From positions 1 to 64,000 of the forward strand of contig CP014773.1 of NCBI GenBank assembly GCA_001596135.1: a stretch of 64,000 bases of DNA. Reading direction: 5' to 3'. Source of the stretch: Mucilaginibacter sp. PAMC 26640. GTDB taxonomy: Bacteria > Bacteroidota > Bacteroidia > Sphingobacteriales > Sphingobacteriaceae. The position numbers were made by a program, and so were the translations under genes. Positions 18,421-27,609 of this stretch are shown piece after piece. Each line of letters opens with the position of its first letter. Positions within the stretch are counted from its first letter, which is position 1. A model generated the notes under the pieces. The model was not told the DNA's origin, did not search any database, and worked only from the letters and a program-made list of their open reading frames with translations.

Positions 18421-18678
18421 ATGGATGATTATAAAAAGAAGCTGGGCAACCTGGCCAGTAAAATTAAAAACGAAACGCCGCAGACACCGATACAGCAGGT
18501 GCAACCCGTAAAGGCTTTAACAGTGCCTACGGTTGAGGAAGAGGCGCGTTTTAACAACTGGATACCAAAAGGTCTTAAAAGAAAAATCAAGGCCTACGGT
18601 GCTCAAAACGATGTTTCGCAAAAGGATATTACGATAAAGGCCTTACAGCAATTTTTGAAAGAAAATGGAAATGAATAA
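18421..18678 (+). CDS. Small ParA-partner-like protein
   Basis: An 85-residue basic protein starting MDDYKKKLGNLASKIKNE at 18421, chosen over a start seven codons upstream. The Pro/Gln-rich linker (TPIQQVQPVKALTVPTVEEE) is followed by a helical end, NWIPKGLKRKIKAYGAQNDVSQKDITIKALQQFLKE, that resembles ribbon-helix-helix or ParG-like DNA-binding tails. Small genes of this type follow parA in Bacteroidota conjugative transposons. The role as ParA partner or repressor is inferred from position. Confidence 0.6.
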   Translation: MDDYKKKLGNLASKIKNETPQTPIQQVQPVKALTVPTVEEEARFNNWIPKGLKRKIKAYGAQNDVSQKDITIKALQQFLKENGNE

Positions 18679-18741
18679 TTCAAGTCGCGATGGATGTCAT
18701 GGCAATTGAACATGGATTAAACTGCTGTCTTTTTGCAGTTA

Positions 18742-18828
18742 GCAAGATGTACGTTTGTACCACAAACGAATCTTGCCCTTCCCTCCAAAGTCGGTTCGGG
18801 GCCATGGTCAAACCCTCCGAAGTCGGTT
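18742..18828. other. Candidate origin of transfer (oriT)
   Basis: Just upstream of the relaxosome gene lies a nested inverted repeat: GCAAGA (18742-18747) with TCTTGC (18771-18776), inside it CGTTTGT (18752-18758) with ACAAACG (18762-18768). Next come two direct repeats, CCCTCCAAAGTCGGTT (18781-18796) and CCCTCCGAAGTCGGTT (18813-18828), starting 32 bp apart. Hairpins and direct repeats before mob genes are the normal oriT layout; the nic site is not determined. Confidence 0.55.
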
Positions 18829-18847
18829 TGTTAAAGACTATCTAATT

Positions 18848-19258
18848 ATGGAAGTAGAAAATGAAAACCGTTCTAAATGGATCAAGATCCGCCTTAAACC
18901 CAGTGAAGAAGAACTACTGAATAAGCGCTATAAAAAATCCACATTTCAGAACCTAAGCGAATTCGGCCGGGCGATGATCTTAGGCGAGCCGGTGACTGTT
19001 ATTCACCGGGACAAATCGATGGACGAAGTGCTGGAAGAATTGGCTTTACTAAGACGGGAGTTGAACTTTGTTGGTAATAATTTAAACCAGGCAGTCAGGA
19101 ATATCAATAGTGCACACGGTTTGCCTGACAAAAGTTTATGGATGAATTTGTTAACCGTCATCAATGGAAAGCTGGAACCATCCATTAATCAGATTAAGGA
19201 TAGGATGAATAAATACGCTGATTTATGGTCGCAAAAATTAAGAGCGGGAAAAGCCTGA
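18848..19258 (+). CDS. Relaxosome accessory protein (MobA of CTn type / MobC family)
   Basis: A 136-residue protein starting MEVENENRSKWIKIRLKPSEEE at 18848; an upstream extension would cover the oriT repeats and is unlikely. The N-terminal half is ribbon-helix-helix-like (IRLKPSEEELLNKRYKKS, NLSEFGRAMILGEPV); the C-terminal half is the helical domain of bacterial mobilisation proteins (ALLRRELNFVGNNLNQAVRNINS). It probably binds oriT and recruits the relaxase. The stop lies 34 bp inside the relaxase gene, so translation is coupled. Confidence 0.8.
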   Translation: MEVENENRSKWIKIRLKPSEEELLNKRYKKSTFQNLSEFGRAMILGEPVTVIHRDKSMDEVLEELALLRRELNFVGNNLNQAVRNINSAHGLPDKSLWMNLLTVINGKLEPSINQIKDRMNKYADLWSQKLRAGKA

Positions 19259-20472
19259 TCGGTGCTTTGATGTACAACGAAAATAAAGTTAAGGCGGGAA
19301 AAGCGAAGATGATATCCACCAATGGCTACACTAAAAGTGATGATAGGCTATCATTTCAAGATAAGCTTTTTAGACTGACGGACCTGGCTGAAAGGAATCT
19401 GCGGACCAAAACTAATACGGTACATCTATCGCTGAACTTTGATGTGAATGAAAAAATTGAGACCGATAAGTTGATCGATATCGCGGGTGACTATATGAAA
19501 AGGATCGGCTTCGAATTTCAACCATATCTGATCTATAAGCATTTTGATGCCGGGCACCCACATATCCATATCGTCACAACCAACATCCAGGCGGATGGCA
19601 AACGGATCAGCCTAAACAACATCGGCTTGTTGAAGTCTGAACCAGCGAGAAAAGCAATTGAAGAAGATTATGGATTGGTCAGAGCCAGCGATAAAACATT
19701 GGCTTTCGATGCGTCCGCAGACATTAAAATCAAGCCGGTGAATTATGGTGAAACCGATACTAAAAGAGCGATAACTAACATAGTCAACGAAATTGCGAAA
19801 AGCTATAAATATACTAGCCTGCCTGAATTGAACGCTGTATTGCAGCAGTACAATGTTTTGGCCGATAAAGGAAATAAGGGATCTGTGATGTTTAAACATG
19901 GCGGTTTAAACTATTGGATTACGGATAATACTGGTCAGAAAGTGGGTGTTCCGATCAAGGCGAGCAGTATTTATTTAAAGCCCACTATCAAGCTTCTTGA
20001 AGGGCGGTTTAAACTGAATGAGTATTTGCGAAAGCCATTCAAGGAAAAACTAAAAGAAAAAATTGATAATGCCATGCTAAAGGCGAAATCTTTCGAGCAA
20101 TTTAAAAACGAGCTAAAAAAGAACAAGGTTTATATGGTGGTTAGACAAAATGCCGATGGCAGAATCTATGGTTTAAGTTACGTCAATCTTTTAGATAAAG
20201 TGGTATTTAACGGGAGTGATCTTGGAAAAGGATATAGTGCCGGAGCAGTCGTTGACGTCTTGCAATTGAAAAGTACCGGGAACGATACGCCAGCAGTTGA
20301 ACGGACTTTCGAAAAAACAGAACAAACCACTACTATTAATGAATTGCCATTCAATCATACTATAGGCCGGAATTTGCTTGATGAACTATTAAATCCCCTG
20401 GAAAATAATCAAGGTATGCCAAGCCAATTCGGACCGAAGAAAAAGAAAAAACGCAGGAAACTAAATCTCTAA
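19225..20472 (+). CDS. Relaxase (MobB/VirD2 type)
   Basis: A 415-residue MOB relaxase. The N-terminal domain carries LIGALMYNENKV, the Tyr-containing ISTNGYT, and the metal-binding HxH motif GHPHIHIVTTN at about residues 110-120, preceded by TNTVHLSLNFD. It nicks oriT and stays bound to the 5' end during transfer. The C-terminus ends in a Lys-rich tail (KKKKKRRKLNL) suited to DNA binding. It overlaps the relaxosome gene and precedes the coupling protein by 12 bp, forming the mobABC order of Bacteroides elements. Confidence 0.9.
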   Translation: MVAKIKSGKSLIGALMYNENKVKAGKAKMISTNGYTKSDDRLSFQDKLFRLTDLAERNLRTKTNTVHLSLNFDVNEKIETDKLIDIAGDYMKRIGFEFQPYLIYKHFDAGHPHIHIVTTNIQADGKRISLNNIGLLKSEPARKAIEEDYGLVRASDKTLAFDASADIKIKPVNYGETDTKRAITNIVNEIAKSYKYTSLPELNAVLQQYNVLADKGNKGSVMFKHGGLNYWITDNTGQKVGVPIKASSIYLKPTIKLLEGRFKLNEYLRKPFKEKLKEKIDNAMLKAKSFEQFKNELKKNKVYMVVRQNADGRIYGLSYVNLLDKVVFNGSDLGKGYSAGAVVDVLQLKSTGNDTPAVERTFEKTEQTTTINELPFNHTIGRNLLDELLNPLENNQGMPSQFGPKKKKKRRKLNL

Positions 20473-20484
20473 AACTTAGAAATC

Positions 20485-22434
20485 ATGCAGACAGGAGAAA
20501 ACGAACAAGCATTGCGAAAGATCATCGACTTCACCAGGTTTCTGGGAATCCTGGTACTGATATTTCATTTCTATTTCAGTTGCTATGGCGCGTTTAAAGA
20601 ATTACATATCAGCTATGCAATAGTGGACAGGATTCTGGTTAATATCTATCGGCTACCTGTATTTAAAACGGTACTGGTCGTTAAGCTGGTCGCGATAGGT
20701 TTTCTAATCATTTCGCTGATCGGAACAAAGGGAAAAAAGGATGAACATATCAAGTTAGGGAATGCTGTTACCTATACCTTACTGGGATTAGTATTGTACT
20801 TTTTCAGTGCCATCTTATTTAAATTACAAGTTTCTCAACTTATTCTGGCGACTGCCTACATATCAGTTACAAGTATTGGATTTTTGCTTTTCCTGACCGG
20901 TGTTAGCAGAATGTACCGGATCATTAATGTCAATTTAAGTAAAGATATTTTCAATCACGAGAATGAAACGTTCCCGCAAGAAGAGCGTAAACTTGAAAAT
21001 GAATATTCTATAAACTTACCTGCCAAATATAGACTCAAAGGTAAAGAGCGCAGCAGCTGGATAAATGTGATCAATCCTTTCAGGGGCTCGCTTGTGATGG
21101 GTACACCTGGTGCGGGTAAATCCTATTTCATTATTCGACACATCATTACCCAGCACATCAAAAAAGGGTTTACCATGTTCCTTTACGATTTTAAGTACGA
21201 TGATCTAAGCCGGATCGCTTACAACACTTTGCTGAATCATAGCAAGGCCTATAAGGTTAAGCCTAAATTCTTTGTGATCAATTTTGAAGACCTGAACAGG
21301 TCTCATCGCTGCAATCCGCTTGACCCTACAAGTATGTGGGATATTACTGATGCGATGGAATCTTCCAGGACATTCATGTTGGGATTAAACAGGGAATGGA
21401 TCAAGAAGCAAGGCGACTTCTTTGTTGAATCGCCGATCAACTTTGTTACCGCGCTGATCTGGTTTCTGAAGAAGTACGAGGATGGCAGGTATTGTACGCT
21501 GCCGCATGCGATTGAACTGGCGCAGGTCGATTACAAATACCTGTTCGCATTATTAAAAACGGAACCTGAGATCGAAGTATTGATCAATCCTTTTATTTCC
21601 GCCTGGCAGAATGAAGCTTACGATCAGCTGGAAGGCCAGATTGCCAGCGCCAAGATCAGTATGGCCAGGCTGGTATCGCCATCGTTATATTACGTGCTAT
21701 CGGGTAATGACTTTTCCTTAGACCTGAATAACCCTGATGAACCGAAGATCATTTGTATGGGTAATAACCCTTTAAAACAACAGGTATATGGCGCGGTATT
21801 AAGTTTGTATATCTCTCGTACGATCAAGCTAGTCAATCAAAAGAACAGGTTGAAATGCAACCTGATCTTTGATGAGTTCCCGACTATTTATTTTAATAAC
21901 ATCGATAGCCTTATAGCGACCGCCAGGTCTAATAAGGTAGCGACCACGTTGGCAGTTCAGGATTATAGTCAACTCAAAAAGGATTACGGCCGCGAACAGG
22001 CCGAGGTGATCATGAATATTGTCGGTAATATCTTATCTGGTCAGGTCACCGGAGACACGGCAAAACAACTCAGTGAACGGTTTGGTAAGATCATGCAGGA
22101 ACGAACCAGTGTTACGATCAATAGCCAGGACACTTCTATCAGCAAATCAACGCAGTTAGACTTTGCGGTTCCAGCATCAAAAATTGCAACCTTGTCATCT
22201 GGTGAATTTGTCGGACTTGTTGCAGATGACCCGGATAATAAGATCGCACTTAAAGTATTTCGCAACGAGATCATCAATGACCACCAAGCTATTAAAGACG
22301 AGGAAGCGGCTTACAAAGAATTGCCAATCGTAAGGCAGATTGATAGTGATATGGTTATGGCTAATTATCTGACGATCAAAAAAGAAATTGAGTCCATCAT
22401 AACCAAAGAACTTGCTGCCAGGGTTGATGAATAA
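20485..22434 (+). CDS. Type IV coupling protein (MobC/TraG-VirD4 family)
   Basis: A 649-residue membrane ATPase. Several transmembrane segments occupy residues 15-150 (LGILVLIFHFYFSCYG, LVVKLVAIGFLIISLIG, YTLLGLVLYFFSAILF, SIGFLLFLTGVS). The motor domain has Walker A MGTPGAGKSYFI (about residue 205) and Walker B LIFDEFPTIYF (about 460), followed by ARSNKVATTLAVQDYSQL, typical of VirD4-like proteins that bring the relaxase-DNA complex to the secretion channel. It is the last gene of the mob module; 236 bp without a gene follow before the lanthipeptide-type synthetase. Confidence 0.9.
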   Translation: MQTGENEQALRKIIDFTRFLGILVLIFHFYFSCYGAFKELHISYAIVDRILVNIYRLPVFKTVLVVKLVAIGFLIISLIGTKGKKDEHIKLGNAVTYTLLGLVLYFFSAILFKLQVSQLILATAYISVTSIGFLLFLTGVSRMYRIINVNLSKDIFNHENETFPQEERKLENEYSINLPAKYRLKGKERSSWINVINPFRGSLVMGTPGAGKSYFIIRHIITQHIKKGFTMFLYDFKYDDLSRIAYNTLLNHSKAYKVKPKFFVINFEDLNRSHRCNPLDPTSMWDITDAMESSRTFMLGLNREWIKKQGDFFVESPINFVTALIWFLKKYEDGRYCTLPHAIELAQVDYKYLFALLKTEPEIEVLINPFISAWQNEAYDQLEGQIASAKISMARLVSPSLYYVLSGNDFSLDLNNPDEPKIICMGNNPLKQQVYGAVLSLYISRTIKLVNQKNRLKCNLIFDEFPTIYFNNIDSLIATARSNKVATTLAVQDYSQLKKDYGREQAEVIMNIVGNILSGQVTGDTAKQLSERFGKIMQERTSVTINSQDTSISKSTQLDFAVPASKIATLSSGEFVGLVADDPDNKIALKVFRNEIINDHQAIKDEEAAYKELPIVRQIDSDMVMANYLTIKKEIESIITKELAARVDE

Positions 22435-22670
22435 TTTACAACGAGGGGGAGTAAAGGGTTGTAGTGTTTATGAGAGGATTGCCGCCGTATTCTATTTTTC
22501 TGCATTAATACCGATCAAAATAAGCGGATATTAAAGCTTTACTATTTAACTAAGTTGAAAAGTTAAACGACCCTTTTGTATCTGTTTTAGCCTTAACCAT
22601 TCATGTTACTTTACATCAACTGATCTGACAGATTTGCCAATCTCCTCAGACAATAAATTGAAGTAAACAC

Positions 22671-25292
22671 ATGAAACACATACGTCAGGTCCCGGTCAGT
22701 ATAACTTCCAGTTTGGTGATGGAAAGTGCGATGAGGCCTGCCGGTTATTCAGACTATCTGAAATTATCAAACATTGCCTATTCAGTTGCACCTTCTTATC
22801 TAACAGTTGGTAGTGGCAATGATAGAGAAGGCTGGCTGATACATATTTCAGTAGTGAGGCAGCAGATGACGGAATTGATGAGCCGGATACTACCCTGCCT
22901 TATCCACCAGCAAGTCGCCTTTAGTATTCCTCTTGACCTTGATCAACATACCAGAATACTTGATGGTCGTGCAGGACTTGAAAATGTTGCAAAAGTGGTT
23001 AACATTCAGGTTGACGACAACCGTCAATTCAATAAGATATTGATTGAATTGGCTGAAAAAACGATAGGATTAAAAGGCCCGGTGATCTATGATACCATAT
23101 CCGTTAGTCGAGTGCTATACATTTCAAGGGGAAATCTGAATACCTTCATTCAATGTCCGGGGATAATATCTGTTTCGGATAAATCTCTTCCTATCAGCGC
23201 CTTATTAAAGAAGATCATGTCATCGAGCTTCGTTTGGCCAACAGAAAAAACCTTTCAAGTCTGTCAAAGAAAACCCAACCGGCTGATCAAGCTTAAATAC
23301 GTTCCGATACAAACATTAAAAGTGGATCCCAAAGGTATCGTACTTAAATGTATCATGATTGACCGCCTTATCAATTTTAATTGGTGTGTACTAAAATTGG
23401 GCGAAAAGTTTCAGAGTTATGATGACGCTGGCAGAGATATCCAGGACCGGTTGGAATGGCAGTATGAACTTCACCAAAACCTATTTAATAAAATAAGAGT
23501 ACCTGAGGCATTTGAACTTTTTTCTTTTGGAGACAAAAAAGCATTAGCTCTTCAGTTAATTCCCGGTCAGTCTATCGGTGAATATATCAATGCAGCATTT
23601 TCAGGAACAACATGGAATTATATGCCGAAAAATGGCCGGTCTGCCATTTTACACCAGCTCGTACAAATATTAAACATAACAGATAAGCTTCATCAGCTTG
23701 GCTTTATCCACAGAGATTTGAACCCTGAGAATTTTATTGTTACAGATCATAGCGAGGTCTACCTTTTAGACCTCGAATTGTGCTATTCCAAAGAAAGTAG
23801 TTATCCAGCGCCGGCATTTGCTTTAGGAACTTTCGGCTATATGTCTCCACAACAGATAAATCTTGAGACCCCGGATGAAACAGATGACATCTACGCTTTA
23901 GGTGCTATACTCATCCGGGCATTTACTGGCCTATCACCGCTGAAATTCAACCTCAGTGATCATGAGATACTTTACGATCAGCTTTATTATTTTATTGACG
24001 ATGAAAAGGCCTGCAGGTTAACGATCAAGTGCCTCAATCATGATCCACGCTTAAGACCGCGGATAAAAGAAATTTTGGATATGCTCAGTTTGTTGCAGTC
24101 GAAGGTGGCCTTGAATACTAACGATACTCCGGCTGAACAAGCAAATATTAATAAAGAAACCTTAGACAAAACAATTGGCGCGGGTCTGGCAACATTGTTA
24201 TCCTCTTACTACACTGATAACACTAAGTGCTGGAATTCCACGAGAACAGGCACTTTCTCCGGTATAGATGGGCCATTTAACCTACTCGTTCAGGCAGTTC
24301 GGTCTGGTTTTGAATTAAAGGGTGATCAGGAGGTGTTGGACCGCAACCTGGAGATATTGGAAAGCTATTTGACAGGAAGCAAAAAAGCCGGTATTGCTAT
24401 CGGTGTTGATTTGCTACATAGCAGAACAACGTGGCTGAATCTCGAAAGTGCTGGTTTGGTCAAGCCGGATATTAATTTAAGAAATTGGCTACAGCATCCT
24501 GTGGGCGGCTTCGATACAGAAATCAGTTATACGATATCGGATCTGTTGAAGCATGGTCGTGTTCTAACACAATATTTGATCAATCTCCCAAATGAAAATT
24601 TGAGCGATCAGCTTGCTGTCATCATTGAACAATTGATTATACGTCAGGATTCTAATGGATCCTGGAAATTTGTGGGACAATCAAAAACAAAAAAGACTGA
24701 CTTACCCCTCAGCTTTTTGAACGGAGTAGCCGGCATCGTTTCATTGCTGATCAGTTACACCCATTTAAAAGAAAATTGCAAGGTTGATAACACGGTCCAG
24801 AAGGCTTTGACCTATCTGCTACGCAGTCGTATTAAATTCCAGGGGAAAATGATATGGCCGGTTAGTGAACGTTCGACCGAGACCGATCCTTGGCTGGGTG
24901 CAGGTTTTACCGGAATTGCCTATGTATTTATTCAGGCATATGATCGCTATAGCAACATTATTTATAAGGAAGCTGCTGTCGAAGCTTTGATGGTTCACCC
25001 TGAGAACATTTCAAGCAATTTTATTGGGTTAAGCAATGGCTTATCCGGTCTGGCAGAAGTTTATCTGGAAGCCCATCGCATTTTCGGCGATGATTTATGG
25101 CAACGCAGGGCGCATCAGGTTTTACAATTTCTGATTCATACCGGCCAGGAAACAAACGGATACAGGTATTGGCAGGCGGACGATCATTTAGATGAAAATC
25201 CAAGCATGCTTTTTGGCCATGCTGGCATTGTACACTGTCTTCTGAGAGCGTCCGATCCCGAACATGTTAAATTCCCAATTTTTAATTTTTAA
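22671..25292 (+). CDS. Class III-like lanthipeptide synthetase (LanKC-like)
   Basis: An 873-residue protein with the three-part plan of LanKC enzymes: an N-terminal region of about 215 residues (YLKLSNIAYSVAPSYLTVG) in the lyase position, a Ser/Thr kinase domain at about 240-480 with the catalytic loop IHRDLNPENFIV and the metal Asp in LLDLELCY, then a LanC-like alpha-toroid at about 500-873 with glycine repeats (GVAGIVSLL, GFTGIAYVF, GLSGLAEVY, GHAGIVHCLL). The LanC zinc ligands are missing: the WC position reads WLGAG and the CHG position reads LSNG, as known for class III cyclases. Known LanKC enzymes phosphorylate and eliminate Ser/Thr, then add Cys. MauE and DUF6520 genes follow in the same direction, making the DUF6520 protein a candidate substrate. 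Confidence 0.75.
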   Translation: MKHIRQVPVSITSSLVMESAMRPAGYSDYLKLSNIAYSVAPSYLTVGSGNDREGWLIHISVVRQQMTELMSRILPCLIHQQVAFSIPLDLDQHTRILDGRAGLENVAKVVNIQVDDNRQFNKILIELAEKTIGLKGPVIYDTISVSRVLYISRGNLNTFIQCPGIISVSDKSLPISALLKKIMSSSFVWPTEKTFQVCQRKPNRLIKLKYVPIQTLKVDPKGIVLKCIMIDRLINFNWCVLKLGEKFQSYDDAGRDIQDRLEWQYELHQNLFNKIRVPEAFELFSFGDKKALALQLIPGQSIGEYINAAFSGTTWNYMPKNGRSAILHQLVQILNITDKLHQLGFIHRDLNPENFIVTDHSEVYLLDLELCYSKESSYPAPAFALGTFGYMSPQQINLETPDETDDIYALGAILIRAFTGLSPLKFNLSDHEILYDQLYYFIDDEKACRLTIKCLNHDPRLRPRIKEILDMLSLLQSKVALNTNDTPAEQANINKETLDKTIGAGLATLLSSYYTDNTKCWNSTRTGTFSGIDGPFNLLVQAVRSGFELKGDQEVLDRNLEILESYLTGSKKAGIAIGVDLLHSRTTWLNLESAGLVKPDINLRNWLQHPVGGFDTEISYTISDLLKHGRVLTQYLINLPNENLSDQLAVIIEQLIIRQDSNGSWKFVGQSKTKKTDLPLSFLNGVAGIVSLLISYTHLKENCKVDNTVQKALTYLLRSRIKFQGKMIWPVSERSTETDPWLGAGFTGIAYVFIQAYDRYSNIIYKEAAVEALMVHPENISSNFIGLSNGLSGLAEVYLEAHRIFGDDLWQRRAHQVLQFLIHTGQETNGYRYWQADDHLDENPSMLFGHAGIVHCLLRASDPEHVKFPIFNF

Positions 25293-25296
25293 CCTC

Positions 25297-25737
25297 ATGA
25301 AAAAATTTGGTGTCGTTGGGCTGTTAACAAGCATTTTGATCATGCTGCTGATGTACACTGGTGTAAGCAAATTAGCGGATTTTGATCATTTCAAGAGGTC
25401 TATTCATTTACAGCATTTTCCGCTTTGGTTGGAGCACCTGTCGACCTTCGCCTTACCTGTGTCAGAAATTTTAGTTGCAGTGTTAATGGTTTTCGAAAGA
25501 ACCCGGTTCACGGGTCTGGTCATGTCTCTCGGCATGCTGACGATATTCACCGGCTATATAGTTGCCATTATGCTCCATGTTTTGAACAAAACCCCATGCC
25601 CTTGCGGTGGTGCTATAGCTACGCTGACATGGCCACAGCACCTGTGTCTTAATTTATTGTTCATGGCGATCAATGGCATCGCAATATTATTAAATCATCA
25701 TAAAATTACCCGGGCAAAATCTTTAGATGCCCAATAA
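25297..25737 (+). CDS. MauE/DoxX-like redox membrane protein
   Basis: A 146-residue protein with the start MKKFGVVGLLTS at 25297, 4 bp after the synthetase stop. Four hydrophobic helices are visible (about 4-24, 46-64, 72-95, 115-135). The motif NKTPCPCGGAIATL holds a CxC pair near residue 108, a mark of MauE-type proteins thought to pass electrons or disulfides across the membrane to periplasmic partners. Together with the TlpA-like protein encoded across the next terminator it suggests control of cysteine oxidation state in the exported small protein. Confidence 0.8.
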   Translation: MKKFGVVGLLTSILIMLLMYTGVSKLADFDHFKRSIHLQHFPLWLEHLSTFALPVSEILVAVLMVFERTRFTGLVMSLGMLTIFTGYIVAIMLHVLNKTPCPCGGAIATLTWPQHLCLNLLFMAINGIAILLNHHKITRAKSLDAQ

Positions 25738-25809
25738 GATATTTCACGCGCGAAATGAGGTCAAGGCCACTACCTGTAAAGTGGTTACATTTTTTAAAAA
25801 TTACTTTTT

Positions 25810-26106
25810 ATGAAAAAGATCAGAATGGGCTTGATGGCCCTTGCCGCAATCGCCGGCGCAGGAAGTGCATTTGCGATAAACCACCCAAAACCACGTGTTG
25901 GTACATTGTATTACGCGAAAATGATCAGTCCCGGGCAGTCAGTTTGGACAACTACGCAACCGGATGCTGATTGTACCCGCACGAGTGCATTGGCTTGTAC
26001 CATTACCTCTACAAGCAGCGGTGTCACTAATTTGGCTCCCAATACCTTCCCGGCCCAAAAGTCTATCGTGAGCGGTAATGGCCTGGCAAGGGTTGCTAAT
26101 CCTTAA
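25810..26106 (+). CDS. DUF6520-like small secreted protein, possible RiPP precursor
   Basis: A 98-residue protein with a Sec signal peptide (MKKIRMGLMALAAIAGAGSAFA) and a mature part of about 76 residues. The mature part is rich in Thr/Ser with two Cys close together (DADCTRTSALACTITSTSSG). Small proteins of this type stand next to MauE and SusC/SusD genes in Sphingobacteriaceae; their function is not established. Here it is third in a row after a LanKC-like synthetase and MauE, and Ser/Thr next to Cys is what a lanthionine synthetase would need. A Sec signal rather than a classical leader is unusual for such a substrate. Confidence 0.65.
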   Translation: MKKIRMGLMALAAIAGAGSAFAINHPKPRVGTLYYAKMISPGQSVWTTTQPDADCTRTSALACTITSTSSGVTNLAPNTFPAQKSIVSGNGLARVANP

Positions 26107-26119
26107 TTTGCCCGCAAAC

Positions 26120-26149
26120 AAAAACGCTGCCCGTATGGGCAGCGTTTTT
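26120..26149. terminator. Strong bidirectional terminator
   Basis: A perfect 13-bp stem AAAAACGCTGCCC (26120-26132) / GGGCAGCGTTTTT (26137-26149) with a GTAT loop lies between the DUF6520 gene (+) and the TlpA gene (-), ending both transcripts. Confidence 0.95.
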
Positions 26150-26150
26150 G

Positions 26151-27602
26151 TTATAATGTCAGTTGTTTCTGAATAATCTCGTTCAATCTGACTCCGTTAT
26201 CTCGTCTGCAAGTCGCCGGATCCGGCAATTCAACAAATTTTCCTTCCGTGTCAAATAAGATGAGCGTAGGCGCACCTGTAATGTCAAAGTACCGCGTTAT
26301 AGGATGATCGATTCCCAAACCCTCTGTATAAAGGTCGATTTCGCCAGGCGTGGTATAAATGCCTGAATTGGCATTCTTCATCCAGAGCGCTTTTGATTTA
26401 TCAATACTAATGCTTAAAAAGACAACAGGCTTACCAGCGAAGGTTGACATCACATTTTTAATTACTGGTGGCATTAACCGGCAAGATCCGCAACCTGTAA
26501 ACCAAAAGTCAAGAAACAATACTTTCCCTTTAAATGTTGATAGCGGCACTTTTTTTCCTGACGCGTCGGCCAGTGAAAAATTATAGATCACATTGCGGTC
26601 TTTCCTTACCTTCAGAATATCTTCAAGGCCCTCCCGGAATTCCTTATTGCGGAAATAGGATAAAGCATCTATACACAAACCGGCAATGTTTGCTTCCTGC
26701 CGCTTATTTTCATACAGTAACTCCGTTATTATACGTTCCCTTAAGTAACCATTAAAATGCGATTTGAAAAAGTTATAACACCTGAGCAGGTTGAAAGGGA
26801 CTTTTTTCAAAACGACAGAGTCTAATTGATATTCAGCGAGTAAACCGAATGGGTAATTAGAAGTGTAAAGCATGGTGCGATGGCCATTTATTTGATTGGT
26901 GTCTAATACAGGCCTTCTCAGTTTTCTATAAGACCGCAAACTATCTTTTAACCATTCGCTTCTTTTGGCCGCGCTGAATAATACGTTATTTCTGCTTAAA
27001 TAATTACCCGTTACTTCTGCTTTCAGTAAACAGCTCAGCTCTTTACTGATCAGCGATTTTGTCACATCGATAAGGGCTTGTTGCTCCTGAAATAAGGTTT
27101 CTCTTTGATTTAGATAAGACTTTACATCATTGAAATCAGAATAGCTTTTTGGTAAGCCGTATTTTAAAGAAATTTCATTCAAGTCATCGATCAACTTTAG
27201 TTTTTCATTCCCTTTTCCCGAAAAATAAAGTTGATCACTTTTCTGAGTGATTCGAAAATCATCTCCTCCCTCCAGTAAGTAAAAGCTCGTTTGAAGTTTG
27301 AAAATAACAGGACTATATTTTACAGAGTCCGATTCTTTCTTATCCAGGCGAATTTGAAAACGTAAAGGAAAATCGGAAACCGGGATACTGAATTGTGCAA
27401 CCGAACCTGCTAACTTAGAACGGTACTCTTTTTCCGTTTTAGCTAACTGGGTGTTGAGTTGACCATATTTCTCTATAATAATGGAAATACTATCACTTTT
27501 TTTAAGGCTGGAAATTTCTAAAGTTATTCTGGCGGTTCGGTTCTGAGCCAACGTCAGCGTGGAAATTATCAAAAGCAGGATCGTTATGGAATTCTTTTTC
27601 AT
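26151..27602 (-). CDS. TlpA-family thiol-disulfide oxidoreductase
   Basis: A 483-residue secreted protein: signal peptide MKKNSITILLLIISTLTLAQ, about 310 residues of the N-terminal helical region common in Bacteroidota TlpA proteins, then a C-terminal thioredoxin domain with KVLFLDFWFTGCGSCRLMPP (CxxC about residue 375) and the cis-Pro segment ITGAPTLILFD. It is probably a periplasmic reductase. It is the last gene of the leftward SusC-SusD operon, 7 bp after SusD, and faces MauE and DUF6520 across a shared terminator. The stop codon lies right at the terminator. Confidence 0.85.
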   Translation of the reverse strand: MKKNSITILLLIISTLTLAQNRTARITLEISSLKKSDSISIIIEKYGQLNTQLAKTEKEYRSKLAGSVAQFSIPVSDFPLRFQIRLDKKESDSVKYSPVIFKLQTSFYLLEGGDDFRITQKSDQLYFSGKGNEKLKLIDDLNEISLKYGLPKSYSDFNDVKSYLNQRETLFQEQQALIDVTKSLISKELSCLLKAEVTGNYLSRNNVLFSAAKRSEWLKDSLRSYRKLRRPVLDTNQINGHRTMLYTSNYPFGLLAEYQLDSVVLKKVPFNLLRCYNFFKSHFNGYLRERIITELLYENKRQEANIAGLCIDALSYFRNKEFREGLEDILKVRKDRNVIYNFSLADASGKKVPLSTFKGKVLFLDFWFTGCGSCRLMPPVIKNVMSTFAGKPVVFLSISIDKSKALWMKNANSGIYTTPGEIDLYTEGLGIDHPITRYFDITGAPTLILFDTEGKFVELPDPATCRRDNGVRLNEIIQKQLTL

Positions 27603-27609
27603 GTTTTAG

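Noticed and set aside
22671..25292. Call of the synthetase as a plain Ser/Thr protein kinase
   Set aside because: The length, the N-terminal region and the glycine-repeat LanC-like C-terminus fit LanKC better, although zinc ligands are missing.
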